DNA of 20,530 nucleotides, from positions 1 to 20,530 of the forward strand of contig CAADWU010000152.1 of NCBI GenBank assembly GCA_900752845.1. Reading direction: 5' to 3'. The translations under genes were made by a program, and so were the position numbers. This document shows positions 14,804 through 20,530 of this stretch, one piece after another; within the stretch, counting starts at the first letter, position 1; each line of letters opens with the position of its first letter. Origin of the DNA: Candidatus Gastranaerophilales bacterium (GTDB lineage: Bacteria; Cyanobacteriota; Vampirovibrionia; Gastranaerophilales; Gastranaerophilaceae). The notes beneath the pieces were generated by a model. The model saw nothing but the letters and a program-made list of their open reading frames with translations. It had not been told where the DNA came from and searched no databases.

Positions 14804-15490
14804 ATGGTTGCAACATTTGATTATAAAGGTTTTGCTAAAGATTTAACTAAACAGGCTGAAGATTTCATTCCTCAGGACATTGCTTTGGGTCATAAAAAAG
14901 AGTTTTTGGAACGTATATACAATTATACTTTTATGGCTGGTGAAGCCCTTTCAAATGATGACAGTATCAAAACTCCTGAAACTGCTAAAGTTTTAACTCA
15001 AATTATTTCTGAATGGACTTTTCATAAATATATTGATTTACTTCGTTCTGACATTCCGGAAATGTATCATGAAAATATTTTGCAAAAACTTGCTTATGTA
15101 GCTTATGAAATGGCTAAGGAATCTGCGTTAAGCAATCTTTCAGAAGAAGAAATGCTGCATCTTGTTGAATTTCAATTAAGAAAAGCATATGAAAAATCAT
15201 GTAAGCTGCTATTAGACAACGGTCAAATAACTCAATCCGCATATGATAACGCATTAAGGCTGTCAAGTGTGGATGATATGTCTAAACACTTGTGTCATAA
15301 TGTAAAAGTTGTTAAGCGTAAAGGTACTTTTAAATATACTGTATCAATGCTTTGTCTTGGTGTTGTTACGCTGCTGGTAAATTTATTGGCACCTGATTCA
15401 CCAAATACCGTTATTATTGATACTATAATGCTTGTTGTGCTATCAATGTATATTGGTTTATACATCGGTTATAAAAAATTCGGCAAATAG
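14804..15490 (+). CDS. Unrecognised membrane protein with two C-terminal transmembrane segments
   Basis: The 228-residue protein has a soluble helical N-terminal part (1-172), acidic overall, then a basic patch (VKVVKRKGTFK). Two transmembrane helices follow, at about 178-196 and 202-222, joined by a short PDSPN turn, and it ends with YKKFGK. Basic residues before the first helix and after the second, with a very short turn, suggest both ends face the cytoplasm. No catalytic motif is visible. The ATG follows a strong GGAGGG Shine-Dalgarno and has its own promoter. It lies between the 730-residue protein and the structured RNA. I do not recognise a family. Confidence 0.75.
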   Translation: MVATFDYKGFAKDLTKQAEDFIPQDIALGHKKEFLERIYNYTFMAGEALSNDDSIKTPETAKVLTQIISEWTFHKYIDLLRSDIPEMYHENILQKLAYVAYEMAKESALSNLSEEEMLHLVEFQLRKAYEKSCKLLLDNGQITQSAYDNALRLSSVDDMSKHLCHNVKVVKRKGTFKYTVSMLCLGVVTLLVNLLAPDSPNTVIIDTIMLVVLSMYIGLYIGYKKFGK

Positions 15491-15505
15491 TTCACAAGGC
15501 TAATA

Positions 15506-15534
15506 TTGTTTTTTTTATCAAAATATGTTATAAT
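15506..15534 (+). promoter_or_regulatory. Promoter of the structured RNA
   Basis: TTGTTT (15506-15511), a 17-bp spacer and a perfect TATAAT (15529-15534) with an extended -10 TGT. It predicts +1 at A15541, exactly the first base of the RNA closing stem. Promoter and structure were derived independently and agree. Confidence 0.8.
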
Positions 15535-15540
15535 CTATTA

Positions 15541-15720
15541 AGCTCTGTATGGGTGTTCATTTTGTTCCTACATTTATTATAAAAGGGAGAATTGACTCCG
15601 ACAGGATGTGAAGTATACCCGCCGATTTAATAATCGCCAGCGGGAAACGGATAATCCGGGGCGTTCACCCACCTGCGAGACCACGCAGGTAACAAAATCG
15701 CATCTGTGCAGGGCTTTTTT
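15541..15720 (+). ncRNA. ssrS: 180-nt structured RNA, candidate 6S RNA
   Basis: The ends pair over about 24 bp: AGCUCUGUAU (15541-15550) with GUGCAGGGCU (15706-15715), GGGUGU with GCAUCU (15700-15705), and AUUUUGUU (15559-15566) with AACAAAAU (15691-15698). A T-run follows as terminator. Inside are a hairpin ACCTGCG-AGACCA-CGCAGGT (15671-15690) abutting the closing stem and a hairpin CCCGC-CGATT-TAAT-AATCG-CCA-GCGGG (15618-15644). Length near 180 nt, a strong stand-alone promoter, paired ends and a small hairpin on the 3' side of a central open region all fit 6S RNA, which binds housekeeping RNA polymerase. No tmRNA, RNase P or signal-recognition RNA signature is seen. Being an RNA gene is well supported; the 6S identity is inference. 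A riboswitch for the next gene is less likely, since that gene has its own promoter. Confidence 0.6.
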
Positions 15721-15735
15721 ATTATTTTATTCCTA

Positions 15736-15764
15736 TTGCCTGACCTGTTGAAATGTGCTACAAT
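15736..15764 (+). promoter_or_regulatory. Leaderless promoter of the CpaE-like gene
   Basis: TTGCCT (15736-15741), 17 bp and TACAAT (15759-15764) place +1 on the A of the ATG at 15771. This is the best-supported leaderless case because both hexamers are recognisable. No Shine-Dalgarno is present. Confidence 0.65.
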
Positions 15765-15770
15765 ACGTGT

Positions 15771-16934
15771 ATGAATATACCTGTAATTGTTGTAACCGAA
15801 CAAAAACATACGCTGGAATTGTTAAAGCTTTATCTTGAAGAATTTGAAGCATTTAGTTTTTTAGCTGATACCGCTGATTTTACAAAAGCATATAACGGAG
15901 TTAAAGAACTTGATAAATCGCTTGTAATAATTGATATATCTGAATATCCTGAACAGGGATTAAATTTTGTTTCTAAGATTTCTTCAGAATTTAAGAATTG
16001 CAAGGTTATTGCACTATCTGATAAACCTGCTGTTGATATGGTTATCAGAGCTATGCGAATTGGAGCATCCGATTTTCTTTCTTTACCTTTGATTAAAGGT
16101 GAATTATTTGAAGTTCTGGATAAAACTTATAAAGATTTAACGGATAATAAACCTAAAAAATCTAAATGCAGAGTATTGACGGTTTACTCTAACAAAGGCG
16201 GAGTGGGAAAAACTTCTATTGCATCTAATTTGGCTTTAGAACTTGCTAAAATCACAAAAGAAAATGTTGCTTTAATTGATTTAAACTTTCAACTGGGTGA
16301 TGTTACAACTTTTCTTGATTTAAAACCTTCTTTCAATATATCTTATATGCTGCAAAATCTTGATAAAATAAATGAAGATTTTTTACTCTCAACACTGGAA
16401 AAATATAAAGACACAAGTCTTTATGTTCTGGCTGATCCGCCGTTTTTTAAGCAGGTTGAAGATATATCTGCAAAGCAGATATCAAAGCTTTTTAATATTT
16501 TAAGAGATACTTTTTCATATGTAGTTGTAGATACCTCAGGAGGATTTGACGGAAAGGCTATGATGGCTCTTGAAAATTCTGATCTGATATTTCTTGTAAC
16601 TATTGTAAATCTTCCTGCATTGCGTAACTGCCAGAGATGTTTGGAATTGTTTGAAAAAATGGGATTTGACGATGAAAAAACTCAGGTTCTTGTAAATCGT
16701 TACATGGAAAACGATGAAATTAAGGCTGAAGATGTTGAAGAAGTTCTGGGCAGAAAAATATACTGGAAAATACCGAATAATTATTTTTCAATGATGTCCG
16801 CTATAAACAAAGGAGTGCCTGTTTCAGAAATTAATCCGGATTCAAATGTTGCACTCAGTTACAAAAATCTTGCTTTAATGGTATCAGACAGTGTTTATCG
16901 TCAAAAGCTTATGAAAAAGCTTGGAAGGGTATAA
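15771..16934 (+). CDS. CpaE/TadZ-like ATPase with an atypical receiver domain
   Basis: CpaE/TadZ proteins are MinD-like ATPases that position tight-adherence (Flp) pilus machinery at the cell membrane. The 387-residue protein has an N-terminal receiver-like fold (1-120): D55 in VIIDIS sits at the phospho-acceptor position. The acidic pair is missing (VIVVTE) and the conserved Lys is replaced in FLSLPL, so normal phosphorelay is unlikely. A ParA/MinD domain follows, with the deviant Walker A NKGGVGKTS (141-149), ALIDLNFQLGD, VVVDTSGG and a QVLVNRYM segment. An ATG at 15771 is used; an upstream in-frame start would overlap the -10 element. The CpaF-like gene begins 1 nt after its stop. No other pilus assembly gene is in view. 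Confidence 0.85.
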   Translation: MNIPVIVVTEQKHTLELLKLYLEEFEAFSFLADTADFTKAYNGVKELDKSLVIIDISEYPEQGLNFVSKISSEFKNCKVIALSDKPAVDMVIRAMRIGASDFLSLPLIKGELFEVLDKTYKDLTDNKPKKSKCRVLTVYSNKGGVGKTSIASNLALELAKITKENVALIDLNFQLGDVTTFLDLKPSFNISYMLQNLDKINEDFLLSTLEKYKDTSLYVLADPPFFKQVEDISAKQISKLFNILRDTFSYVVVDTSGGFDGKAMMALENSDLIFLVTIVNLPALRNCQRCLELFEKMGFDDEKTQVLVNRYMENDEIKAEDVEEVLGRKIYWKIPNNYFSMMSAINKGVPVSEINPDSNVALSYKNLALMVSDSVYRQKLMKKLGRV

Positions 16935-16935
16935 T

Positions 16936-18249
16936 ATGTTACAGAGCAGTAAATTGAGCAGCAGATTTAAAAAAAATGAAAATGAAATATCATCTGTAGA
17001 ACCTAAAAAGTTCAGCTTTGAAAAAACTGTAGATGTTAAGACTGATTTAACAGAAACATCTTTAGATGATAATTTGGAAAACGAGCTGAAAAAAGCTTTA
17101 CTTCAAAAAATAGAAGCAATTCCTGTCTGGTTTGAATATACTCCTGGCAGGCAAAAAGAACTTATTAAAACATTTGTTTCCAATAAACTTTCTTCAGAGG
17201 AAAAAACTTTTTCAGAAAACGAAACAGATTTGCTTATTGAAAAGCTTTTTACTTCTGTAATGGGTTTTGGACCGCTTGATTATTTGATTGTTCAGGATAA
17301 TGTTTCAGCTATATATGTGAACGGAACAAGCAGCGTTTTTATTGAAATTTCAGGGAAAATATTAAATACTGAAATGAAGCTGAATGATAAACAAATGAAC
17401 TTTATTCTGAAAAATATTTTAAACCTTGCTGAGGTTAAACCGGAAGAAAAAGATTTTATTTGGAATTTAAAAATACGTGACATGAATATTTCCGTAATAT
17501 TGCCTCCTGTGTCTGTTAAAGGCGCAAATATTATTATCAAAAAAACACATATTGCAGATATTAATTCTTTACTGGATAAAGGACTTTTAAACAGAGAACT
17601 TTTTGATTTTCTGGTTTCAGCACTTGATGCAGGAAAAAATATTGTTATATCAGGTGATATAAATTCAGGAAAAACAAATCTTGTTGATACTTTGATTTCA
17701 TCTTCTTTATCTCATAAACGTACTGTTTTATTGGAAGATATTCCTCAAATATCTTTTAATAATGACAATATTATTAAATTTGCAGTTAATAAAATTTCTG
17801 AGGATTTCAATGTTCTGTTTACTAACATTTTAAGTATGACACCCGAACATTTTATTATTGATATGAATATACCTGTATCTGAGATTTCTGATTATAAAGG
17901 TACTTTAATTACTTTAAGAGCAGGTTCTGTCGACTCTGCTTTGACAAAACTTGTTGCTTCAATGATAGCCGAAGAAAAGTACACAGAAAAATATGCCAGA
18001 GGAAAAGTGCTTTCTGACTATGACTATATTGTACAAATAAACAAAATGTCTGACGGTGTTAGCCGCATAACATCTATAGTTGAGCTTTCTCCTGCACGTA
18101 CAGCAGCTCTTTCTGTCAGAGAAATCGCAAAGCTTGTTGATAATCAATATGTTACAGAAATTCCACAGCCTCTTACTTCGCTTCGGGCTGAATCTTTGAT
18201 TTCACAGTCAGGTTCAATGGCTTCTCGTTTTGCACAGGTTGAGAATTAG
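16936..18249 (+). CDS. CpaF/TadA-like secretion ATPase with a degenerate catalytic core
   Basis: The 437-residue protein has the layout of CpaF/TadA, the hexameric ATPase of tight-adherence pilus secretion. The N-terminal domain contains SVMGFGPLDYLI and SAIYVNGTSSVFIE (family: GlGPLepLL, mVNG), then a RecA-like domain. Walker A is intact (GDINSGKT, K246) and VLLEDIPQI matches the Asp box. The Walker B region, normally GEVRGxE, reads FIIDMNIPVSE (about 306-316). The GHxGSxxTIHAN box is DYKGTLITLRAGS, without the His residues. ATP binding may persist, but turnover in the usual way is doubtful. The ATG at 16936 has the Shine-Dalgarno GGAAGGG and lies 1 nt after the CpaE-like stop. Its last 77 nt overlap the convergent gene. 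Confidence 0.82.
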   Translation: MLQSSKLSSRFKKNENEISSVEPKKFSFEKTVDVKTDLTETSLDDNLENELKKALLQKIEAIPVWFEYTPGRQKELIKTFVSNKLSSEEKTFSENETDLLIEKLFTSVMGFGPLDYLIVQDNVSAIYVNGTSSVFIEISGKILNTEMKLNDKQMNFILKNILNLAEVKPEEKDFIWNLKIRDMNISVILPPVSVKGANIIIKKTHIADINSLLDKGLLNRELFDFLVSALDAGKNIVISGDINSGKTNLVDTLISSSLSHKRTVLLEDIPQISFNNDNIIKFAVNKISEDFNVLFTNILSMTPEHFIIDMNIPVSEISDYKGTLITLRAGSVDSALTKLVASMIAEEKYTEKYARGKVLSDYDYIVQINKMSDGVSRITSIVELSPARTAALSVREIAKLVDNQYVTEIPQPLTSLRAESLISQSGSMASRFAQVEN

Positions 18250-19210
18250 ATTTTCTTTCTCTCATTTCATTAAATATTGTTTTCATATTTGAACCATTGA
18301 CAAATTCATGTGAAATCTGATCAATACCGGGACTTACATATTTTTTAATTATCTGTTTATCAACAAACTCATTAACAGGTTTAGCGAATATAACAAGTGC
18401 TGCAAAACCTGCAAGTGTTTTTAGTAATTTATTTCTAAATATCAATGAATTTTGGTATTCTTTAAGAGCTGTTCTTGTAGCATGGTGTGAGTAGTCTGCT
18501 TCGCCGTACATTTCTTTCATTTGAGGTACAAGTTTTTGATATTTACGATAAATTTTAAAAGGAACTTTTTTCTTATCATTGTTTTGTAGTGCTGTTGCAA
18601 TATCAAAAGTTTTTTTTGCATTATCTTCTGCATATTTTAACAGTTTTTTCTTATCGGCATTTACAAGCGGATAGCTGCTGGTTAAAAATCCCATTACTTT
18701 TTTATAAATACTTACAGTTTTCTTCTCATTTTTTCTTGCATCAAGTTTATTTTCCAGAGTTTTTAAAACAATATTTTTGAATTTGTCACAACTTTCAAGA
18801 GCATCACCATGAGATTGGTCGATGACATCTTTTGTGTGTCTGTAAATTGCATCTTTTGCATTGCTGCTTAATCCCGAATGTATTCTTGCAAGCGGAGAAA
18901 CAGTGCATTGAGCAGCATAAATCAGAGCAGGAAGTGCTATAAGAGAAGTTGTACCTTGATAAATTGCACGTTTAAGTGCTCTTTTAGCACTCGGATTATA
19001 GCTGTCTTTATCGTTTTTATATTTGTCATAAATGTCAGCTCCAAGATACATAAAAGTAGGAGCCCAGAGAGCTGTCCCTAATTTCGGGGCAATTTCAGAT
19101 ATTGCAGTACCGACTTCGTTTGAATAAGACATCAACACCAAAGATTTTTGGCTTAACGGATCTTTATATTTCTGATGTTGGTGGGGATTATTAGACAGCG
19201 AAGTTATCAC
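18173..19210 (-). CDS. Unrecognised membrane-anchored protein (345 aa)
   Basis: I recognise no family. Hydrophobic stretches lie at about 44-60 (LGTALWAPTFMYLGADI), 87-106 (TTSLIALPALIYAAQCTV) and near 268-282 (LAGFAALVIFAKPV). Between them is a Lys-rich helical region of about 160 residues, and the C terminus is a polar Asn/Gln/Lys tail. The layout recalls the 730-residue protein at 12542: membrane segments framing a basic helical core, then a low-complexity tail. The start is taken as GTG at 19210, with GAGGG 10 nt upstream; the next ATG, at 19132, has a weaker site and would remove 26 residues. It overlaps the end of the CpaF-like gene tail to tail by 77 nt, with no terminator. Confidence 0.72.
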   Translation of the reverse strand: MITSLSNNPHQHQKYKDPLSQKSLVLMSYSNEVGTAISEIAPKLGTALWAPTFMYLGADIYDKYKNDKDSYNPSAKRALKRAIYQGTTSLIALPALIYAAQCTVSPLARIHSGLSSNAKDAIYRHTKDVIDQSHGDALESCDKFKNIVLKTLENKLDARKNEKKTVSIYKKVMGFLTSSYPLVNADKKKLLKYAEDNAKKTFDIATALQNNDKKKVPFKIYRKYQKLVPQMKEMYGEADYSHHATRTALKEYQNSLIFRNKLLKTLAGFAALVIFAKPVNEFVDKQIIKKYVSPGIDQISHEFVNGSNMKTIFNEMRERKSNSQPVQNEKPLNLTVKSKIQPEAK

Positions 19211-19242
19211 TTTAGGGGTGCCCTCAATAAATTATTTGCGCA

Positions 19243-19248
19243 ATTATA
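19243..19248 (-). promoter_or_regulatory. Possible -10 element for the 345-residue gene
   Basis: Minus-strand TATAAT (19248-19243) would start transcription near 19236, about 26 nt before the GTG start, leaving room for the GAGGG ribosome site. The -35 region is only an A-run. Confidence 0.4.
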
Positions 19249-19287
19249 TATAACACAAAAACATTTTTTTTTGCTAGTCTTTTGTTG

Positions 19288-19293
19288 TAAAAT
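19288..19293 (+). promoter_or_regulatory. Putative -10 element of a leaderless promoter for uvrB
   Basis: TAAAAT ends exactly 6 nt before the uvrB ATG at 19300, and no Shine-Dalgarno is present. The -35 position is a T-run. No LexA-like palindrome is recognisable here, so damage induction is not supported by sequence. Confidence 0.5.
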
Positions 19294-19299
19294 TTTGTT

Positions 19300-20530
19300 A
19301 TGGAAAGAAAATTTAAAATATCTTCTAAATATAAACCTGCAGGTGACCAGCCGCAAGCTATTGATAAACTTGTAGACGGTTTGCAAAACGGTGATGATGC
19401 ACAAACTCTGCTTGGTATAACAGGTTCGGGTAAAACTTTTACTATAGCAAATGTGATTGAACGGGTTCAAAAGCCTACATTGATTATTGCTCATAACAAA
19501 ACACTTGCGGCACAGCTCTATAATGAATTTAAAGAACTGTTTCCTGATAATGCGGTTGAATATTTTATCAGCTATTACGACTATTACCAGCCTGAGGCGT
19601 ATATTCCCAGAACAGATACTTTTATTGAAAAATCTGCTTCAATAAACGAAGAAATAGACAGGCTTCGTCATAATACTACGAGAAGTTTGTATGAACGCAA
19701 CGATGTAATAATAATAGCATCCGTAAGTTGTATTTATGGTTTGGGACTGCCCGAAAATTATTTCAGAGGGTCGGTTGAGCTTAATGTGGGTGATGAAGTT
19801 GCAAGAGATGACTTGCTCAGACATTTAATCAGTGTTCAATACACCAGAAACGACCTTGTTCTTGAACGTTCAAATTTTAGAGCAAGGGGTGATGTTGTAG
19901 AGATTATGCCTGCTTACGAAAAAATAATTACAAGAATTTCTTTCTTTGGAGATGAAATTGAAAAAATTGTGAGAATAGACAGTGTAACGGGTGAAATTAT
20001 CGAAACTCCCGACAAGGTTGTCATATATCCTGCTGTGCATTATCTTTCTTATGATGAGAATGTTGATGAAACAATAGCCTTGATTAGAGAAGAATTGCAG
20101 CACAGACTTGTACAGCTAAATAATGAAAATAAACTTATTGAAGCACAACGTCTTGAACAGCGTGTTAAATATGATATTGAAATGATTAAAGAAATGGGAT
20201 ATTGTTCGGGTATAGAAAATTATTCAAGAATAATAGAGCGCAGACCTCCAGGATCAGCTCCCGCAACATTGCTTGATTATTTTCAGGGTGATTTTTTAAC
20301 AGTTATTGATGAATCACACGTTACATTGCCGCAATTAAAAGGTATGTATCATGGCGATGCCTCTCGTAAGACTACGCTGATTGATTACGGTTTCAGGCTT
20401 CCGTGTGCTAAGGATAACAGACCGCTTAAAAATGATGAGTTTTTTGCAAAAGTTCATCAAAAGATTTATATTTCCGCAACACCGTCGGAATTTGAACGTA
20501 AAACATCATCACAGCTTGTTGAGCAGATTA
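19300..20530 (+). CDS. uvrB: UvrABC excinuclease subunit B, 3' end cut off by window
   Basis: UvrB receives damaged DNA from UvrA, verifies the lesion with its helicase-like motor and recruits UvrC. The frame is open to the window edge, giving 410 of an expected 650-690 residues. Visible motifs are YKPAGDQPQAI, Walker A GITGSGKT (39-46), AHNKTLAAQL and the damage-probing beta-hairpin SYYDYYQPEAYIPRTDTFIE (91-110). Also visible are the SVSCIYGLG strand, the UvrB signature ENYSRI followed by RPPGSAP, the Walker B-type VIDESHVTLPQ and the start of motor domain 2 at YISATPSEFE. The sequence is intact so far. The ATG at 19300 lacks a Shine-Dalgarno and lies 6 nt after a -10-like element. Confidence 0.97.
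   Translation, partial: MERKFKISSKYKPAGDQPQAIDKLVDGLQNGDDAQTLLGITGSGKTFTIANVIERVQKPTLIIAHNKTLAAQLYNEFKELFPDNAVEYFISYYDYYQPEAYIPRTDTFIEKSASINEEIDRLRHNTTRSLYERNDVIIIASVSCIYGLGLPENYFRGSVELNVGDEVARDDLLRHLISVQYTRNDLVLERSNFRARGDVVEIMPAYEKIITRISFFGDEIEKIVRIDSVTGEIIETPDKVVIYPAVHYLSYDENVDETIALIREELQHRLVQLNNENKLIEAQRLEQRVKYDIEMIKEMGYCSGIENYSRIIERRPPGSAPATLLDYFQGDFLTVIDESHVTLPQLKGMYHGDASRKTTLIDYGFRLPCAKDNRPLKNDEFFAKVHQKIYISATPSEFERKTSSQLVEQI

Noticed and set aside
15541..15720. Riboswitch (TPP or cobalamin) controlling the CpaE-like gene
   Set aside because: Short resemblances such as AATCGCCAGCGGG occur, but CTGAGA of TPP and the conserved cobalamin core are absent. The downstream gene also has its own promoter after the terminator.
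15541..15720. tmRNA, RNase P RNA or signal-recognition RNA
   Set aside because: No tRNA-like T-arm, no RNase P core motif and no GGAAG-type signal-recognition loop are visible, and the length does not fit the first two.
19206..19299. LexA/SOS box in the uvrB promoter region
   Set aside because: No CTGT-N8-ACAG, GAAC-N4-GTTC or cyanobacterial-type AGTAC palindrome is found.
1..20530. CRISPR arrays, tRNA genes, insertion sequences, prophage genes
   Set aside because: Reading both strands shows no regular direct repeats with spacers, no tRNA cloverleaf, and no transposase, integrase or phage structural gene.

Overview
The window is AT-rich, gene-dense bacterial chromosome with short intergenic gaps. 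The gene styles suggest an uncultured gut relative of the non-photosynthetic Cyanobacteria, order Gastranaerophilales (class Vampirovibrionia, formerly Melainabacteria). The grounds are low-GC codon use, paired type IV pilin-like proteins with a Cys-rich body and a conserved DKPNIGGRD loop, and several large membrane-anchored proteins I cannot place in any widespread family. This placement is inference from gene style; no rRNA gene is present to confirm it.

Layout. 1-582: 3' part of an unrecognised gene. 637-1645 (+): CDGSH iron-sulfur protein and a small cupin, ending in a bidirectional terminator. 3712-1682 (-): a small unknown protein, then a consensus promoter driving two tandem type IV pilin-like proteins and CutA. 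3855-6808 (+): a diverged PurD-like ATP-grasp protein, a DnaJ-type co-chaperone with half a zinc domain, and QueE. 6866-8727 (+): peptide deformylase, methionyl-tRNA formyltransferase and AroH-type chorismate mutase from one promoter. 10818-8719 (-): a HerA-like protein with a destroyed Walker A, a long acidic linker and a UvrD/PcrA-type C-terminal domain. 12021-10878 (-): nadD and yqeK, overlapping. 12374-12210 (-): a 54-residue protein with its own terminator, then a pair of hairpin repeats. 12542-15490 (+): two membrane-anchored unknown proteins. 15541-15720 (+): a 180-nt structured RNA with its own promoter and terminator, best guess 6S RNA. 15771-18249 (+): a CpaE/TadZ-like and CpaF/TadA-like pair. 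19210-18173 (-): another membrane-anchored unknown protein. 19300-20530 (+): 5' part of uvrB.

Two observations stand out. First, five genes (637, 3855, 12021 on minus, 15771, 19300) have a -10-like hexamer ending exactly 6 nt before the ATG and no Shine-Dalgarno sequence. This predicts leaderless mRNAs, used alongside ordinary short-leader genes with good Shine-Dalgarno sequences. Second, several ATPase-type proteins (HerA-like, CpaF-like, PurD-like) keep their family fold signatures but have lost hallmark catalytic residues. The HerA-like protein joined to a UvrD-type tail is the most unusual architecture and the best candidate for an undescribed system.
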